The position numbers were made by a program, and so were the translations under genes. Below the pieces are notes generated by a model, which searched no databases, was not told the DNA's origin, and worked only from the letters and a program-made list of their open reading frames with translations. Positions 1-8,063 of a stretch of DNA of 64,000 nt are shown one piece after another; positions within the stretch are counted from its first letter, which is position 1, and each line of letters starts with the position of its first letter. This DNA comes from Mycobacterium senriense (lineage in GTDB: Bacteria; Actinomycetota; Actinomycetes; Mycobacteriales; Mycobacteriaceae), in NCBI RefSeq assembly GCF_019668465.1, contig NZ_AP024828.1, positions 2,852,001-2,916,000 of the forward strand, written 5' to 3'.

Positions 1-185
<185 letters not shown>

Positions 186-189
186 GACC

Positions 190-2334
190 ATGGCAGAGAA
201 CACCATTCAGTGGGATAAGGACGCCGACGGCATCGTCACGCTGACCCTGGACGACCCCACCGGGTCAGCCAACGTGATGAACGAGCACTACAGCGAGTCG
301 ATGCGCAACGCTGTGGAACGCCTTGCCGCCGAGAAGGATTCGATCACCGGTGTGGTCATCACCAGCGCGAAGAAGACCTTCTTCGCCGGCGGTGACCTGA
401 AGGGGATGATCAACCTCGGCCCGGAGAACGCCGGCGAGGCGTTCGACACCGTCGAGTCGGTCAAGCGTGACCTGCGCGCGCTGGAGACCCTCGGCAAGCC
501 GGTGGTCGCGGCCATCAACGGCGCGGCGCTGGGCGGTGGCCTGGAGATCGCGCTCGCGTGTCACCACCGCATCGCCGCGGACGTCAAGGGCCTGGTCGTC
601 GGCCTGCCCGAGGTCACGCTGGGGCTGCTGCCCGGCGGTGGCGGCGTGACCCGCACCGTGCGGATGTTCGGCATCCAGAACGCCTTCATGAACATCCTGT
701 CGCAGGGCACCCGCTTCAAGGCGGACAAGGCCAAGGAGATCGGGCTGGTCGACGAGCTGGTCAGTTCGGTCGAGGAACTGGTGCCCGCCGCCAAGGCGTG
801 GATCAAGGCCAACCCCGACTCGCACGAACAGCTTTGGGACAAAAAGGGTTACAAGATGCCCGGCGGCACCCCGTCCAGCCCCGCGCTGGCCGGCATCCTG
901 CCGTCGTTCCCGGCGCTGCTCAAGAAGCAGCTCAAGGGCGCGCCGATGCCGGCGCCGCGGGCCATCCTGGACGCGGCCGTGGAGGGCGCGCAAGTCGACT
1001 TCGACACCGCCAGCCGCATCGAGAGCCGCTACTTCACCCAGCTGGTCACCGGCCAGGTCGCCAAGAACATGATCCAGGCGTTCTTCTTCGACCTGCAGCA
1101 CATCAACGGCGGTGGTTCCCGTCCGGACGGCATCGAGCCGGTCAAGATCAACAAGATCGGGGTGCTGGGCGCGGGCATGATGGGCGCCGGTATCGCCTAC
1201 GTCTCGGCCAAGGCCGGCTACGAGGTGGTGCTCAAGGACGTCAGCCTCGAGGCCGCCCAGAAGGGCAAGGGCTACTCGGAAAAGCTTGAGGCCAAAGCAC
1301 TTCAGCGTGGCAAGACCACTGAGGAGAAGAGCAAGGCGCTGCTGGACCGGATCACGCCGGCCGCCGACCCGGCCGACCTCAAGGGCGTCGACTTCGTGAT
1401 CGAGGCCGTGTTCGAGAACCAGGAACTCAAGCACAAGGTGTTCCAGGAGATCGAGGACATCGTCGAGCCGAACGCGCTGCTGGGGTCCAACACCTCGACG
1501 CTGCCGATCACCGGTCTGGCGACCGGCGTGAAGCGCCAAGAGGACTTCATCGGGATCCACTTCTTCTCGCCGGTCGACAAGATGCCGCTGGTGGAAATCA
1601 TCAAGGGCGAGAAGACCTCTGACGAGGCGCTGGCCCGCGTGTTCGACTACACGCTGGCCATCGGCAAGACCCCGATCGTGGTCAACGACAGCCGCGGCTT
1701 CTTCACCAGCCGCGTCATCGGCACGTTCGTCAACGAGGCGCTGGCGATGCTGGGCGAGGGCGTGGAGCCGGCGAGCGTCGAGCACGCCGGGTCGCAGGCC
1801 GGCTACCCGGCCCCGCCGCTGCAGCTGTCCGACGAGCTCAACCTGGAGCTGATGCACAAGATCGCGACGGCCACCCGCCAGGGTGTCGAGGAGGCGGGCG
1901 GCAGCTACGAGCCGCACCCTGCCGAGGCCGTCGTCGAGAAGATGATCGAGCTCGGCCGGCCCAGCCGCTTGAAGGGCGCCGGCTTCTACGAGTACGCCGA
2001 CGGCAAGCGGACCCGGCTGTGGCCGGGCTTGCGCGAGACGTTCAAGTCGGGCAGCGCGGAAATTCCGTTGCAGGACATGATCGATCGCATGCTGTTCGCC
2101 GAGGCGCTGGAGACGCAGAAGTGCCTCGACGAGGGCGTGCTGACGTCCACCGCCGACGCCAACATCGGGTCGATCATGGGCATCGGCTTCCCGCCGTACA
2201 CCGGTGGTAGCGCCCAGTTCATCGTCGGCTACCAGGGTGCGGGCGGTATCGGCAAGGAAGCCTTCGTGGCCCGGGCCAAGGAACTGGCCGCCAAGTACGG
2301 CGACCGCTTCCTGCCGCCGGCGTCGCTGAGCTAA
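190..2334 (+). CDS. fadB: Bifunctional enoyl-CoA hydratase / 3-hydroxyacyl-CoA dehydrogenase FadB
   Basis: This 714-residue protein is the alpha subunit type of the fatty-acid oxidation complex. The N-terminal crotonase half (~1-190) has the oxyanion-hole segment [13 protein letters not shown] and the catalytic region [15 protein letters not shown]. The C-terminal half opens with an NAD-binding glycine motif ([11 protein letters not shown], ~residues 329-339) and contains the dehydrogenase signature around [18 protein letters not shown]. It hydrates trans-2-enoyl-CoA and oxidises L-3-hydroxyacyl-CoA with NAD. The ATG at 190 was chosen over an in-frame upstream codon at 157 because that one lies inside fadA. 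It is co-transcribed with fadA (4-base gap) and followed by a clear terminator. Confidence 0.95.
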   Translation: MAENTIQWDKDADGIVTLTLDDPTGSANVMNEHYSESMRNAVERLAAEKDSITGVVITSAKKTFFAGGDLKGMINLGPENAGEAFDTVESVKRDLRALETLGKPVVAAINGAALGGGLEIALACHHRIAADVKGLVVGLPEVTLGLLPGGGGVTRTVRMFGIQNAFMNILSQGTRFKADKAKEIGLVDELVSSVEELVPAAKAWIKANPDSHEQLWDKKGYKMPGGTPSSPALAGILPSFPALLKKQLKGAPMPAPRAILDAAVEGAQVDFDTASRIESRYFTQLVTGQVAKNMIQAFFFDLQHINGGGSRPDGIEPVKINKIGVLGAGMMGAGIAYVSAKAGYEVVLKDVSLEAAQKGKGYSEKLEAKALQRGKTTEEKSKALLDRITPAADPADLKGVDFVIEAVFENQELKHKVFQEIEDIVEPNALLGSNTSTLPITGLATGVKRQEDFIGIHFFSPVDKMPLVEIIKGEKTSDEALARVFDYTLAIGKTPIVVNDSRGFFTSRVIGTFVNEALAMLGEGVEPASVEHAGSQAGYPAPPLQLSDELNLELMHKIATATRQGVEEAGGSYEPHPAEAVVEKMIELGRPSRLKGAGFYEYADGKRTRLWPGLRETFKSGSAEIPLQDMIDRMLFAEALETQKCLDEGVLTSTADANIGSIMGIGFPPYTGGSAQFIVGYQGAGGIGKEAFVARAKELAAKYGDRFLPPASLS

Positions 2335-2348
2335 GTACTGCGAGCGCG

Positions 2349-2384
2349 AAAAGCCCCCGAAACAACGAGGTTTCGGGGGCTTTT
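2349..2384 (+). terminator. Rho-independent terminator after fadB
   Basis: A perfect 15-base stem (arms 2349-2363 and 2370-2384, core GCCCCCGAAAC / GTTTCGGGGGC) with a 6-base loop ends in TTTT. It starts about 14 bases after the fadB stop. The arms begin with AAAA and end with TTTT, so it can also serve the opposing methyltransferase gene ending at 2405. Confidence 0.9.
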
Positions 2385-2404
2385 GCGTGTTGGGATCGCG
2401 AAGA

Positions 2405-3010
2405 CTAACTACGCCTTTGGAACAGGTAGTACCACGCCGGCGTCTTCTCGGAGCGGTCCAGCTCGCGTTCGGCCCCGGCCGACAACAGCGTCCAGCTCTG
2501 GGTGAATCGTCGTTCCATCTCGGCGCGGTCGATGCCGCGCACCCCGACCCGGCCGCCGGGGACGAACGCGACGATCAGCAGCCGCGCGTCCGGTGCCGCG
2601 ACGGCGGTGATCTCCCGGACGTAGGCGTCGCGGTCCGCGTCGCTCATGTTGTGCAGGCACGCGTTGTCGACGATCAGCTCGAAGTTCGCGCCGATGCCGG
2701 TCCGGCTCAGCTGCGTGACGTCGGCCTGGACGAACTCGACCGCGGCGCCGGCCGCGCGTGCCTTGGCACGCGCCCGCTCGAGGGGCTTGGCCACGAAGTC
2801 GACAGCGGTGACGTTCCAGCCGTGTTGGGCGAGGTAGATGGCGCAGTCACCGGTACCGCAGCCGACTTCCAGGGCCGACCCGGCGGGCAGTGCCGCGGCA
2901 TCGCGGGTTCCCTCGACCAGATCCCGCACGCTCTGCGCGAGCGGGTGACCATCCCATGGGGTGAAGCCGATGCGGTAAAAGATCCGGAACAGCGTCTGTT
3001 TGGAAGCCAT
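2405..3010 (-). CDS. Class I SAM-dependent methyltransferase
   Basis: This 201-residue Rossmann-fold methyltransferase has motif I as LEVGCGTGDCAIYLA at about residues 47-61. The acidic end of strand beta2 is AVDF, and there is a VQADV motif and a post-I DNACLHNM segment. It transfers a methyl group from S-adenosylmethionine to an unidentified small molecule. The sequence gives no substrate clue beyond resemblance to generic thiol/quinone-type Methyltransf_25 or thiopurine-like families. It is followed upstream by the F420-type oxidoreductase gene (25-base gap, same strand) and may share its transcript. It converges on fadB across the shared terminator. Confidence 0.85.
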   Translation of the reverse strand: MASKQTLFRIFYRIGFTPWDGHPLAQSVRDLVEGTRDAAALPAGSALEVGCGTGDCAIYLAQHGWNVTAVDFVAKPLERARAKARAAGAAVEFVQADVTQLSRTGIGANFELIVDNACLHNMSDADRDAYVREITAVAAPDARLLIVAFVPGGRVGVRGIDRAEMERRFTQSWTLLSAGAERELDRSEKTPAWYYLFQRRS

Positions 3011-3035
3011 AGCTCACCCTAGGACCGTCGGCCGG

Positions 3036-3896
3036 TCAGCGGGAGGCGGCGGCGATGCGGCGCCATTCCTCCCGCGGGAAGGCCCGGGGGTCGGCCCGCA
3101 GCACCTGAACGCAGACATGATCGGCGCCCGCGGACCGATGCTCGGCGACGCGACGCATGACGGCCTCCTCGTCACCCCAGGCGATGATCGCATTGAAGAG
3201 CCGATCGCTAACCTGCGACAGGTCGTCTTCGGAGAAGCCGGTGCGCAGCAGGTTGTTCGCGTAGTTGGGCAGGGCCAAATACGCGCGCAGCCAATCGGTT
3301 CCGATCTGGCGAGCTTCGTCGGCGCTGTCGGTCAGGATCACCGTCTGTTCGGGAAGCAGCAACGGGCCCTGTCCCAAAGTCGAACGGGCGGAAGCGGTGT
3401 GCTCGGGGGTGACCAGGTAGGGGTGGGCACCACCGGCGCGGGTCGCCGACAGCGTCAGCATCTTGGGGCCGAGCGCGGCGAGCACCCGGCGCTCGGTGGG
3501 AACCGGCCGCGGTGCGGCATCCAAGCCGTCCAGGAATGACGCTGTCGCCGCCAGCGGTTTGCGGTATCGCCCGGGATGGCCGGCATCGATCAGCGGGGCA
3601 TGGCTGACCCCGATTCCGAGCAGGAAGCGGTCGCCGTGCTCGGCGGTCAGCGTCGCATAGGATTCGGCCACATCGGCGGGCGAATGCATCCACAGGTTCA
3701 GGATTCCCGTCGCGATCGCGGTCCGTCTGGTCGCGCCGAGCAGGTGGGCCACCGCCTCGAACACCGGGCCGCCGACGTCGGGTATCCACAGCGCCGGGAA
3801 GCCCAGTTCGTCGAGTTCGGCTGCGGCCTCGGCGGATTCGGCCGGGTCGCCATAGCGCAGCTGACTACTCCAGATTCCAACACCGGTCAGTTCCAT
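3036..3896 (-). CDS. LLM-class F420-dependent oxidoreductase
   Basis: This 286-residue luciferase-like monooxygenase-fold protein begins with the typical strand GVGIWSSQLRYG and has the LWIPDVGG and TAIATGILN strands that line the flavin/F420 pocket. The family in mycobacteria uses coenzyme F420 for hydride transfer to varied substrates, here unknown. The 286 residues fit the ~280-300-residue F420 subfamily rather than true luciferases. It lies between a methyltransferase and an FAD monooxygenase on the same strand, suggesting a small catabolic or detoxification cluster (inference). Confidence 0.85.
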   Translation of the reverse strand: MELTGVGIWSSQLRYGDPAESAEAAAELDELGFPALWIPDVGGPVFEAVAHLLGATRRTAIATGILNLWMHSPADVAESYATLTAEHGDRFLLGIGVSHAPLIDAGHPGRYRKPLAATASFLDGLDAAPRPVPTERRVLAALGPKMLTLSATRAGGAHPYLVTPEHTASARSTLGQGPLLLPEQTVILTDSADEARQIGTDWLRAYLALPNYANNLLRTGFSEDDLSQVSDRLFNAIIAWGDEEAVMRRVAEHRSAGADHVCVQVLRADPRAFPREEWRRIAAASR

Positions 3897-3956
3897 GTGC
3901 GGCCTTCCCTTCGCGGCGCGCGGCTGCTCGTGGCCGCGGCTCTACAGGACATGCTG

Positions 3957-5165
3957 TCAGACGTCGCTTCCGGTGTATTCGGGAACCGGCATGGAATCGT
4001 GCATCCGGATGCCCTTGGTGTTGAGCTTGGCCACGGACCGGGACAGCGACCCCGGCATCGCCGAGATCAGCTGGGCGCCACGGGTTAACGCCCACACACC
4101 AATTCGTGAACCGGGGATGATGCCCTTGGCCGCGCCGCGGGCGAAATTCCGGCTGCGGTGCACCGGTTCCTGCATCCGCAACTCGTAGGCGGCGAAGGCG
4201 CGCAGGTGGTCGCCATCGGCCTCGGCGAGTTCGCCGGCCAGCACGTAGGCGCCGAGGACGGCGAGGCTGGTGCTGCCGCCCACCGCGGGTCCCGGGCAGT
4301 ACCCGGCGTCGCCGACCAGGGTGACCCGGCGGCGCGACCACCGGTCGGTGCGCAGTTGGGTGATCGAGTCGAAGTAGAAGGTGGGGGTGCGCTCCAGCTC
4401 GCCCAGCCAGCTGTCCACCTGATCGTGCATCCCGGTGAACGCCTGGTGCAGTAATTCCTTCTGCCGCAACGCATCGTGATGGTCATAGTCCAATTCGGTT
4501 TTGCTGCGGAACATGAACACCGCGCGGGCGTCATCCAGGTGATCCGCCGTGTAGATCCCGGCGAAACGGCCTGCACCGACGTGAGCGACCATCTCGCCGG
4601 CATCGACCAGCCCCTTGGGTGCCGACACCACCGACAGGTACCCCCCGAGGAAGCGCGTCAGGTCGGCCTCCTCGCCGAAGGTCAGGCGCCGGACGTGGGA
4701 GTGCAGCCCATCGGCGCCCACGATGACGTCGAAGGTGCGCGCCGGGGCGTGCTCGAATGTCACGGTGCCGTCGTGCTCGATCGCGGTGATCGAGTCGCCG
4801 AACAGGTACTCGACGTCGTCACGGGCGGCGTCGTAGAAGATCTCGCTCAGATCGTCGCGCATGATCTCCACGTGCCGGTCGGAGGTGGCGGCGTAGATCT
4901 TGGCGAGGTCGATCCGGGTGGCCTTCGTCCGGCCTTCCCGGTACATCGTCAGGCGTTCCGTTCCGGTGGCCAGTGCCTCGATGCGCGGCAGGACGCCCAT
5001 CTTCGCCGAGATTTCCATTGCGGGACGGAACAAGTCGACGGCGTGGCCGCCGGTTTTGCGCAGCGTCGGCGCGCGCTCCACGACGGTGACGTCGAAGCCG
5101 TACCGGGTCAGCCAGTACGCCAAGACCGGGCCGGCGATGCTGGCGCCGGAGATGAGTATCCGCAT
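3957..5165 (-). CDS. FAD-dependent monooxygenase (PHBH / UbiH-type)
   Basis: This 402-residue flavoprotein has an N-terminal dinucleotide-binding motif (ISGASIAGPVLAYWL, residues ~4-18). An internal DVIVGADGLHSHVR motif (~155-168) and GDAGYCPGPAVGGS motif (~280-293) are both diagnostic of aromatic-ring hydroxylases that use FAD and NAD(P)H. The start is ATG 5165, preceded by GGGAGGTGATC. The upstream GTG at 5180 would bypass this ribosome site. It is divergent from a TetR regulator, and the 79-base gap holds two palindromes that sit over its likely promoter (TATGCT on the minus strand, 5203-5198). It is therefore probably induced when the regulator binds a ligand. Substrate unknown. Confidence 0.88.
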   Translation of the reverse strand: MRILISGASIAGPVLAYWLTRYGFDVTVVERAPTLRKTGGHAVDLFRPAMEISAKMGVLPRIEALATGTERLTMYREGRTKATRIDLAKIYAATSDRHVEIMRDDLSEIFYDAARDDVEYLFGDSITAIEHDGTVTFEHAPARTFDVIVGADGLHSHVRRLTFGEEADLTRFLGGYLSVVSAPKGLVDAGEMVAHVGAGRFAGIYTADHLDDARAVFMFRSKTELDYDHHDALRQKELLHQAFTGMHDQVDSWLGELERTPTFYFDSITQLRTDRWSRRRVTLVGDAGYCPGPAVGGSTSLAVLGAYVLAGELAEADGDHLRAFAAYELRMQEPVHRSRNFARGAAKGIIPGSRIGVWALTRGAQLISAMPGSLSRSVAKLNTKGIRMHDSMPVPEYTGSDV

Positions 5166-5179
5166 GATCACCTCCCACA

Positions 5180-5199
5180 CTTACTTAACGTTCGGTAAG
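5180..5199. promoter_or_regulatory. TetR-type operator, copy 2
   Basis: Imperfect 20-base palindrome with CTTAC / GTAAG arms around a central AACGTT. It overlaps the expected transcription start of the FAD monooxygenase gene and shares its half-sites with the operator at 5211-5228. Confidence 0.7.
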
Positions 5200-5210
5200 C
5201 ATAACATCGC

Positions 5211-5228
5211 ACTTACCTATCGGTAAGT
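5211..5228. promoter_or_regulatory. TetR-type operator, copy 1
   Basis: Inverted repeat ACTTACC-tatc-GGTAAGT (7-base perfect arms). It lies just upstream of the tetR -10 motif (TAAACT, 5233-5238) and upstream of the divergent monooxygenase promoter. The same half-site recurs at 5180-5199, so one dimeric regulator, most likely the adjacent TetR protein, could control both genes. Confidence 0.78.
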
Positions 5229-5232
5229 CAGA

Positions 5233-5245
5233 TAAACTGGTGCGG
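5233..5245 (+). promoter_or_regulatory. Probable leaderless promoter of tetR-type gene
   Basis: A TAAACT -10 motif (5233-5238) lies six bases before the GTG start at 5245. That places the expected transcription start on the start codon, with no Shine-Dalgarno sequence between. Confidence 0.5.
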
Positions 5246-5781
5246 TGAGCAGGCCCCGGTCGGACACCCGTGAGCGCATCCAGGAGGTCGCCCGCGAGCT
5301 GTTCTTGCAGCGGGGCGTGCAGCGCACCAGCCTGCAGGACATCGCAAATGTGCTGGGCATCACCAAACCCGCGCTGTACTACCACTTTCCGTCCCGCGAA
5401 GACCTGGTGCGCAGCATCCTGGTGCCGCTGATCGACGAGGGCGAAGCTTTCGTCGCCGACCACGAGGGCCGCCGACACAACGATGTGCGTGAGCTGCTGG
5501 AGGGCTATTTCGACTTCCACTACCGGCACCGGCGGGATCTGGTGCTGCTGTTGACCGAGCTGTCCACGCTGATCGACCTCGACCTGATCGACACCGTGCT
5601 GGCGTGGCGGGAGCGGCTCGCCAGGCTGGTCTTCGGCAAAAAGCCGACGCTGGCGCAGTCCACTCGGGCGGTGATCGCGTTCGGCGGCTTGCAGGACTGC
5701 TGCGTGCAGTTTCCCGATGCACGCCACGAGGAGTTGCGCGAGAAGTCGGTGGCGGCCGCGCTCGACGCGCTGGGTGTATGA
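5245..5781 (+). CDS. TetR/AcrR-family transcriptional regulator
   Basis: This 178-residue protein has a canonical N-terminal TetR helix-turn-helix: ERIQEVARELFLQRG, then TSLQDIANVLGITKPALYYHF at about residues 30-50. A variable ligand-binding C-terminal half follows. It is divergent from the FAD monooxygenase and flanked by two matching palindromes. The simplest reading is autoregulation and repression of the neighbour until an aromatic or lipophilic ligand binds (inference from arrangement). The start is GTG 5245, with no ribosome site and a -10 motif six bases ahead, suggesting a leaderless mRNA. Confidence 0.92.
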   Translation: MSRPRSDTRERIQEVARELFLQRGVQRTSLQDIANVLGITKPALYYHFPSREDLVRSILVPLIDEGEAFVADHEGRRHNDVRELLEGYFDFHYRHRRDLVLLLTELSTLIDLDLIDTVLAWRERLARLVFGKKPTLAQSTRAVIAFGGLQDCCVQFPDARHEELREKSVAAALDALGV

Positions 5782-5796
5782 GGGGCAGGGGTTACG

Positions 5797-6066
5797 TCAG
5801 GACGTGCCGGCACCGCTCGCGGTGCTTTGGTCCTGGGCGTTCTGGGTGAAGGTGTCGCCGGAGGTCTGGCCGTTGTCGTTGACGAAATTCGTGTCGTCCG
5901 TCGGCAAGGGGGCGGTGGCCGACGACCCCGCGGCGACCACGGCGTCGGCGCCACCGTGCGGTGCCGCGCCGAAGAGGACGAGCGTCGCGATGGCCGCGGC
6001 ACCGGCGAAGAGCGCTGGCGTGGCACGGATGTGTCGACCGCGAACGCCGACTGAATTGGTTGTCAT
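5797..6066 (-). CDS. Small exported hypothetical protein
   Basis: This 89-residue protein is not recognised. Residues ~10-15 are basic, ~17-45 form one hydrophobic alanine-rich segment (signal peptide or anchor), and the remainder is polar and Ser/Thr/Asn/Asp-rich with no cysteines, as in disordered exported tails. It converges with the TetR gene, 15 bases apart, and is divergent from the LLM gene at 6154. The codon bias (GC third positions) fits a real gene, but no ribosome-binding site is obvious before the ATG at 6066. Confidence 0.6.
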   Translation of the reverse strand: MTTNSVGVRGRHIRATPALFAGAAAIATLVLFGAAPHGGADAVVAAGSSATAPLPTDDTNFVNDNGQTSGDTFTQNAQDQSTASGAGTS

Positions 6067-6139
6067 CCGATATATGTACGGCTCAGGCGTGAGCGGCGAC
6101 TGAGCGCGGCTTAACGATCCGCTGTGAGCTCGTGCGGGA

Positions 6140-6154
6140 TACAGTCCCTAGTTA
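6140..6154 (+). promoter_or_regulatory. Probable leaderless promoter of LLM oxidoreductase
   Basis: TACAGT (6140-6145) fits the mycobacterial -10 consensus TANNNT and lies eight bases before the ATG at 6154. No ribosome-binding site is present. Confidence 0.45.
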
Positions 6155-7137
6155 TGCGCTTTGGACTCTTCATTCCGCAGGGCTGGCGGATGGATCTGGT
6201 TGACATCGAACCCGAAAAACACTGGGCGGTGATGCGGGACCTGGCCACTTACGCCGACAACAGTGCGTGGGACTCGCTGTGGGTCTACGACCACTTCCAC
6301 ACCGTGCCGATGCCGACCGGCGAGGCCACGCATGAAGCGTGGTCGCTCATGGCGGCGTACGCGGCAACCACGTCGCGGATCAAACTGGGCCAGATGTGCA
6401 CGGCGATGAGCTACCGCAATCCCGTCTACCTCGCCAAGGTGGCCGCGACGGCCGACATCATCTCCGGTGGCCGCATCCAGATGGGCATCGGCGGCGGCTG
6501 GTACGAACATGAATGGCGCGCTTACGGTTACGGGTTCCCATCGGCAGGTGTGCGATTGGGCCGTCTGGACGAAGGCGTGCAGATCATGCGCGATGCGTGG
6601 CGCGACGGCAAGGTCAGCTTGGACGGCAAGCATTATCAGGTCGACGGCGCGATCGTCGAACCGAAACCGTTGCAGGACGGGGGCATTCCCTTCTGGATCG
6701 CCGGTGGCGGCGAGAAGGTGACGTTGCGCATCGCCGCGAAGTACGCGCAATACACGAACTTCACGCCGGAGCTCGAGGCTTTCAAACACAAATCGGATGT
6801 GCTGGCGGAGCACTGTCGTGAGGTGGGCACCGACTTCGACGCCATCGTGCGCTCAGCCAACTTCAGCGCGATCGTCGGCACCTCCGAGGCCGACGTCAAA
6901 GACCGGCGGCAGCGCATACGCGACCGCATGTCCCGCTACGTCCCCGAGGCGGCGGCGGATGCCATGCTCTCCGGCGGTTCGGAGGGGGCAACGGGCACAA
7001 CGGAACAAGTCATCGAGCGGATCACCAAGGTCCGCGACCTCGGGTGCGAATACGCCATCTGCTATTTCCCCGAAGCGGCCTACGACCGCTCCGGCATCGA
7101 GCTGTTCGAACGCGAAGTGATTCCCGCGCTGAGCTAG
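6154..7137 (+). CDS. LLM-class F420-dependent oxidoreductase
   Basis: This 327-residue luciferase-like monooxygenase-fold protein has the typical FGLFIPQGW first strand, LWVYDHFHTVP, the TSRIKLGQMC strand and the GRIQMGIGGGWYEHE motif of F420-binding members. A C-terminal half typical of the TIGR03560-like group follows. It probably reduces or oxidises an organic substrate with F420/F420H2. The start at ATG 6154 was chosen because the upstream in-frame GTG at 6124 has no ribosome site, and a TANNNT motif sits eight bases before 6154. Its stop overlaps the converging monooxygenase-like gene by four bases. Confidence 0.88.
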   Translation: MRFGLFIPQGWRMDLVDIEPEKHWAVMRDLATYADNSAWDSLWVYDHFHTVPMPTGEATHEAWSLMAAYAATTSRIKLGQMCTAMSYRNPVYLAKVAATADIISGGRIQMGIGGGWYEHEWRAYGYGFPSAGVRLGRLDEGVQIMRDAWRDGKVSLDGKHYQVDGAIVEPKPLQDGGIPFWIAGGGEKVTLRIAAKYAQYTNFTPELEAFKHKSDVLAEHCREVGTDFDAIVRSANFSAIVGTSEADVKDRRQRIRDRMSRYVPEAAADAMLSGGSEGATGTTEQVIERITKVRDLGCEYAICYFPEAAYDRSGIELFEREVIPALS

Positions 7138-7427
7138 ACGTCGCTGGTGAGGTACCTGGTCTTGGCCGGGGGCGCGGCCAGCAGCGGAGGAAGCTGTGTC
7201 AGCTTGCCTTCGCCGGCGCGAAACGCGCGGTACGCCTCGTCGTGTTCGACCGTCTCCCACAACTCGTAGATGAGCCAGTGCCCTTCGTCGTCCTCATCGA
7301 CAAGGACGTCGGTGCGAACATTGCCGTCGAACGCCCGGGTGTCCTGCAGCGCCCGGCCCATCAGCTCGCGCCCCGCAGCGACCTCGTCGGGTTTGAATCT
7401 GAGCTCGAGTATCACCGTGACCGTCAT
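7134..7427 (-). CDS. Antibiotic-biosynthesis-monooxygenase (ABM) domain protein, putative quinol monooxygenase
   Basis: This 97-residue single-domain protein has the ferredoxin-like ABM pattern. It starts TVTVILELRFKPDEVAAGRE, with a central DEGHWLIYELWET strand pair and an EAYRAFRAGE helix. ABM proteins act as small cofactor-free monooxygenases or heme/quinol-handling enzymes, usually as dimers; the substrate here is unknown. It converges with the LLM oxidoreductase and overlaps it by four bases. A role in the same redox cluster is possible but not shown. Confidence 0.7.
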   Translation of the reverse strand: MTVTVILELRFKPDEVAAGRELMGRALQDTRAFDGNVRTDVLVDEDDEGHWLIYELWETVEHDEAYRAFRAGEGKLTQLPPLLAAPPAKTRYLTSDV

Positions 7428-7577
7428 GGCCCCAACTTATCTCCGAGCCCGAGGCGGCCGATGGCCTGGCCTTCCTCCCGCGGATGAGAATGCGGTTTCC
7501 GCTTTTCGGAAAGCTGTTATACGGTTCAGTGAGCAATATTCTGTTGGTGGATTGTGGACGATCCAGGAGGACCCTCG

Positions 7578-7991
7578 ATGCAGAAGGCACTAGCCCCCGA
7601 GATCTCTACCTGGCCCGATGATTGCCCGCAGCTGATCGGCAGCCGATGCGGCAGCTGTGCGGCCACCACCTTCCCGGTGCAGCAGTGGTGCCCGCGATGC
7701 AGCGCCGCCGAAATGTCCGACGTGCTGTTGCCCCGGCGCGGGACGCTGGTGGCATGGACCACCCAGGGCTTCCCGCCCGGAGCTCCTTATGCCGGCCCGA
7801 CCGGCAAGGACTTCGTGCCGTTCGGCGTGGGGTTGGTCCAGCTCGGTGACGTCATCCGCGTCGAAGGCCGGTTGACCGAGAACGACCCGGCCAAGCTGCA
7901 GTTCGGCCAGGAAGTCGAACTCACCATGGTGCCTTTCGCGACCGACGCCGAGGGCGCCGAAATCATCACCTTCGCTTTCCAGCCGGTCTGA
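7578..7991 (+). CDS. DUF35 Zn-ribbon / OB-fold protein (partner of thiolase-like protein)
   Basis: This 137-residue protein has an N-terminal zinc ribbon (C-G-S-C, 13 residues later C-P-R-C; ~residues 25-42). An OB-fold with VAWTTQGFPPGAPYAG follows, the standard DUF35/ChsH2-C layout. The start ATG 7578 follows AGGAGG at 7565-7570. DUF35 proteins bind acyl-CoA and are obligate partners of thiolase-like enzymes. The next gene (8064) is such an enzyme, with a short repeat element between. By analogy with the Ltp2-ChsH2 retro-aldolase of sterol side-chain degradation, the pair may cleave a hydroxyacyl-CoA (inference). Confidence 0.88.
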   Translation: MQKALAPEISTWPDDCPQLIGSRCGSCAATTFPVQQWCPRCSAAEMSDVLLPRRGTLVAWTTQGFPPGAPYAGPTGKDFVPFGVGLVQLGDVIRVEGRLTENDPAKLQFGQEVELTMVPFATDAEGAEIITFAFQPV

Positions 7992-8000
7992 CGGACCCGC

Positions 8001-8046
8001 GGCGATCGCGAGGGCCGCGTAGCCGGGCGAAGCGGGTCGCCACCAT
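8001..8046 (+). repeat. Dispersed intergenic GC-rich repeat, copy A
   Basis: About 46 bases, from GGCGATCGCGAG to GGGTCGCCACCAT. The ends GGCGA / TCGCC can pair. Copies with the same order of motifs occur at 27635-27680 (+) and 32709-32753 (-). This one lies inside an apparent operon. Confidence 0.7.
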
Positions 8047-8063
8047 TACCCAGGAGGATTGAG

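Noticed and set aside
265..1917. Long minus-strand open frame (550 codons) opposite fadB
   Set aside because: Arg/Leu/Val-rich shadow typical of GC-rich third positions; fadB on the plus strand is complete and has all family motifs.
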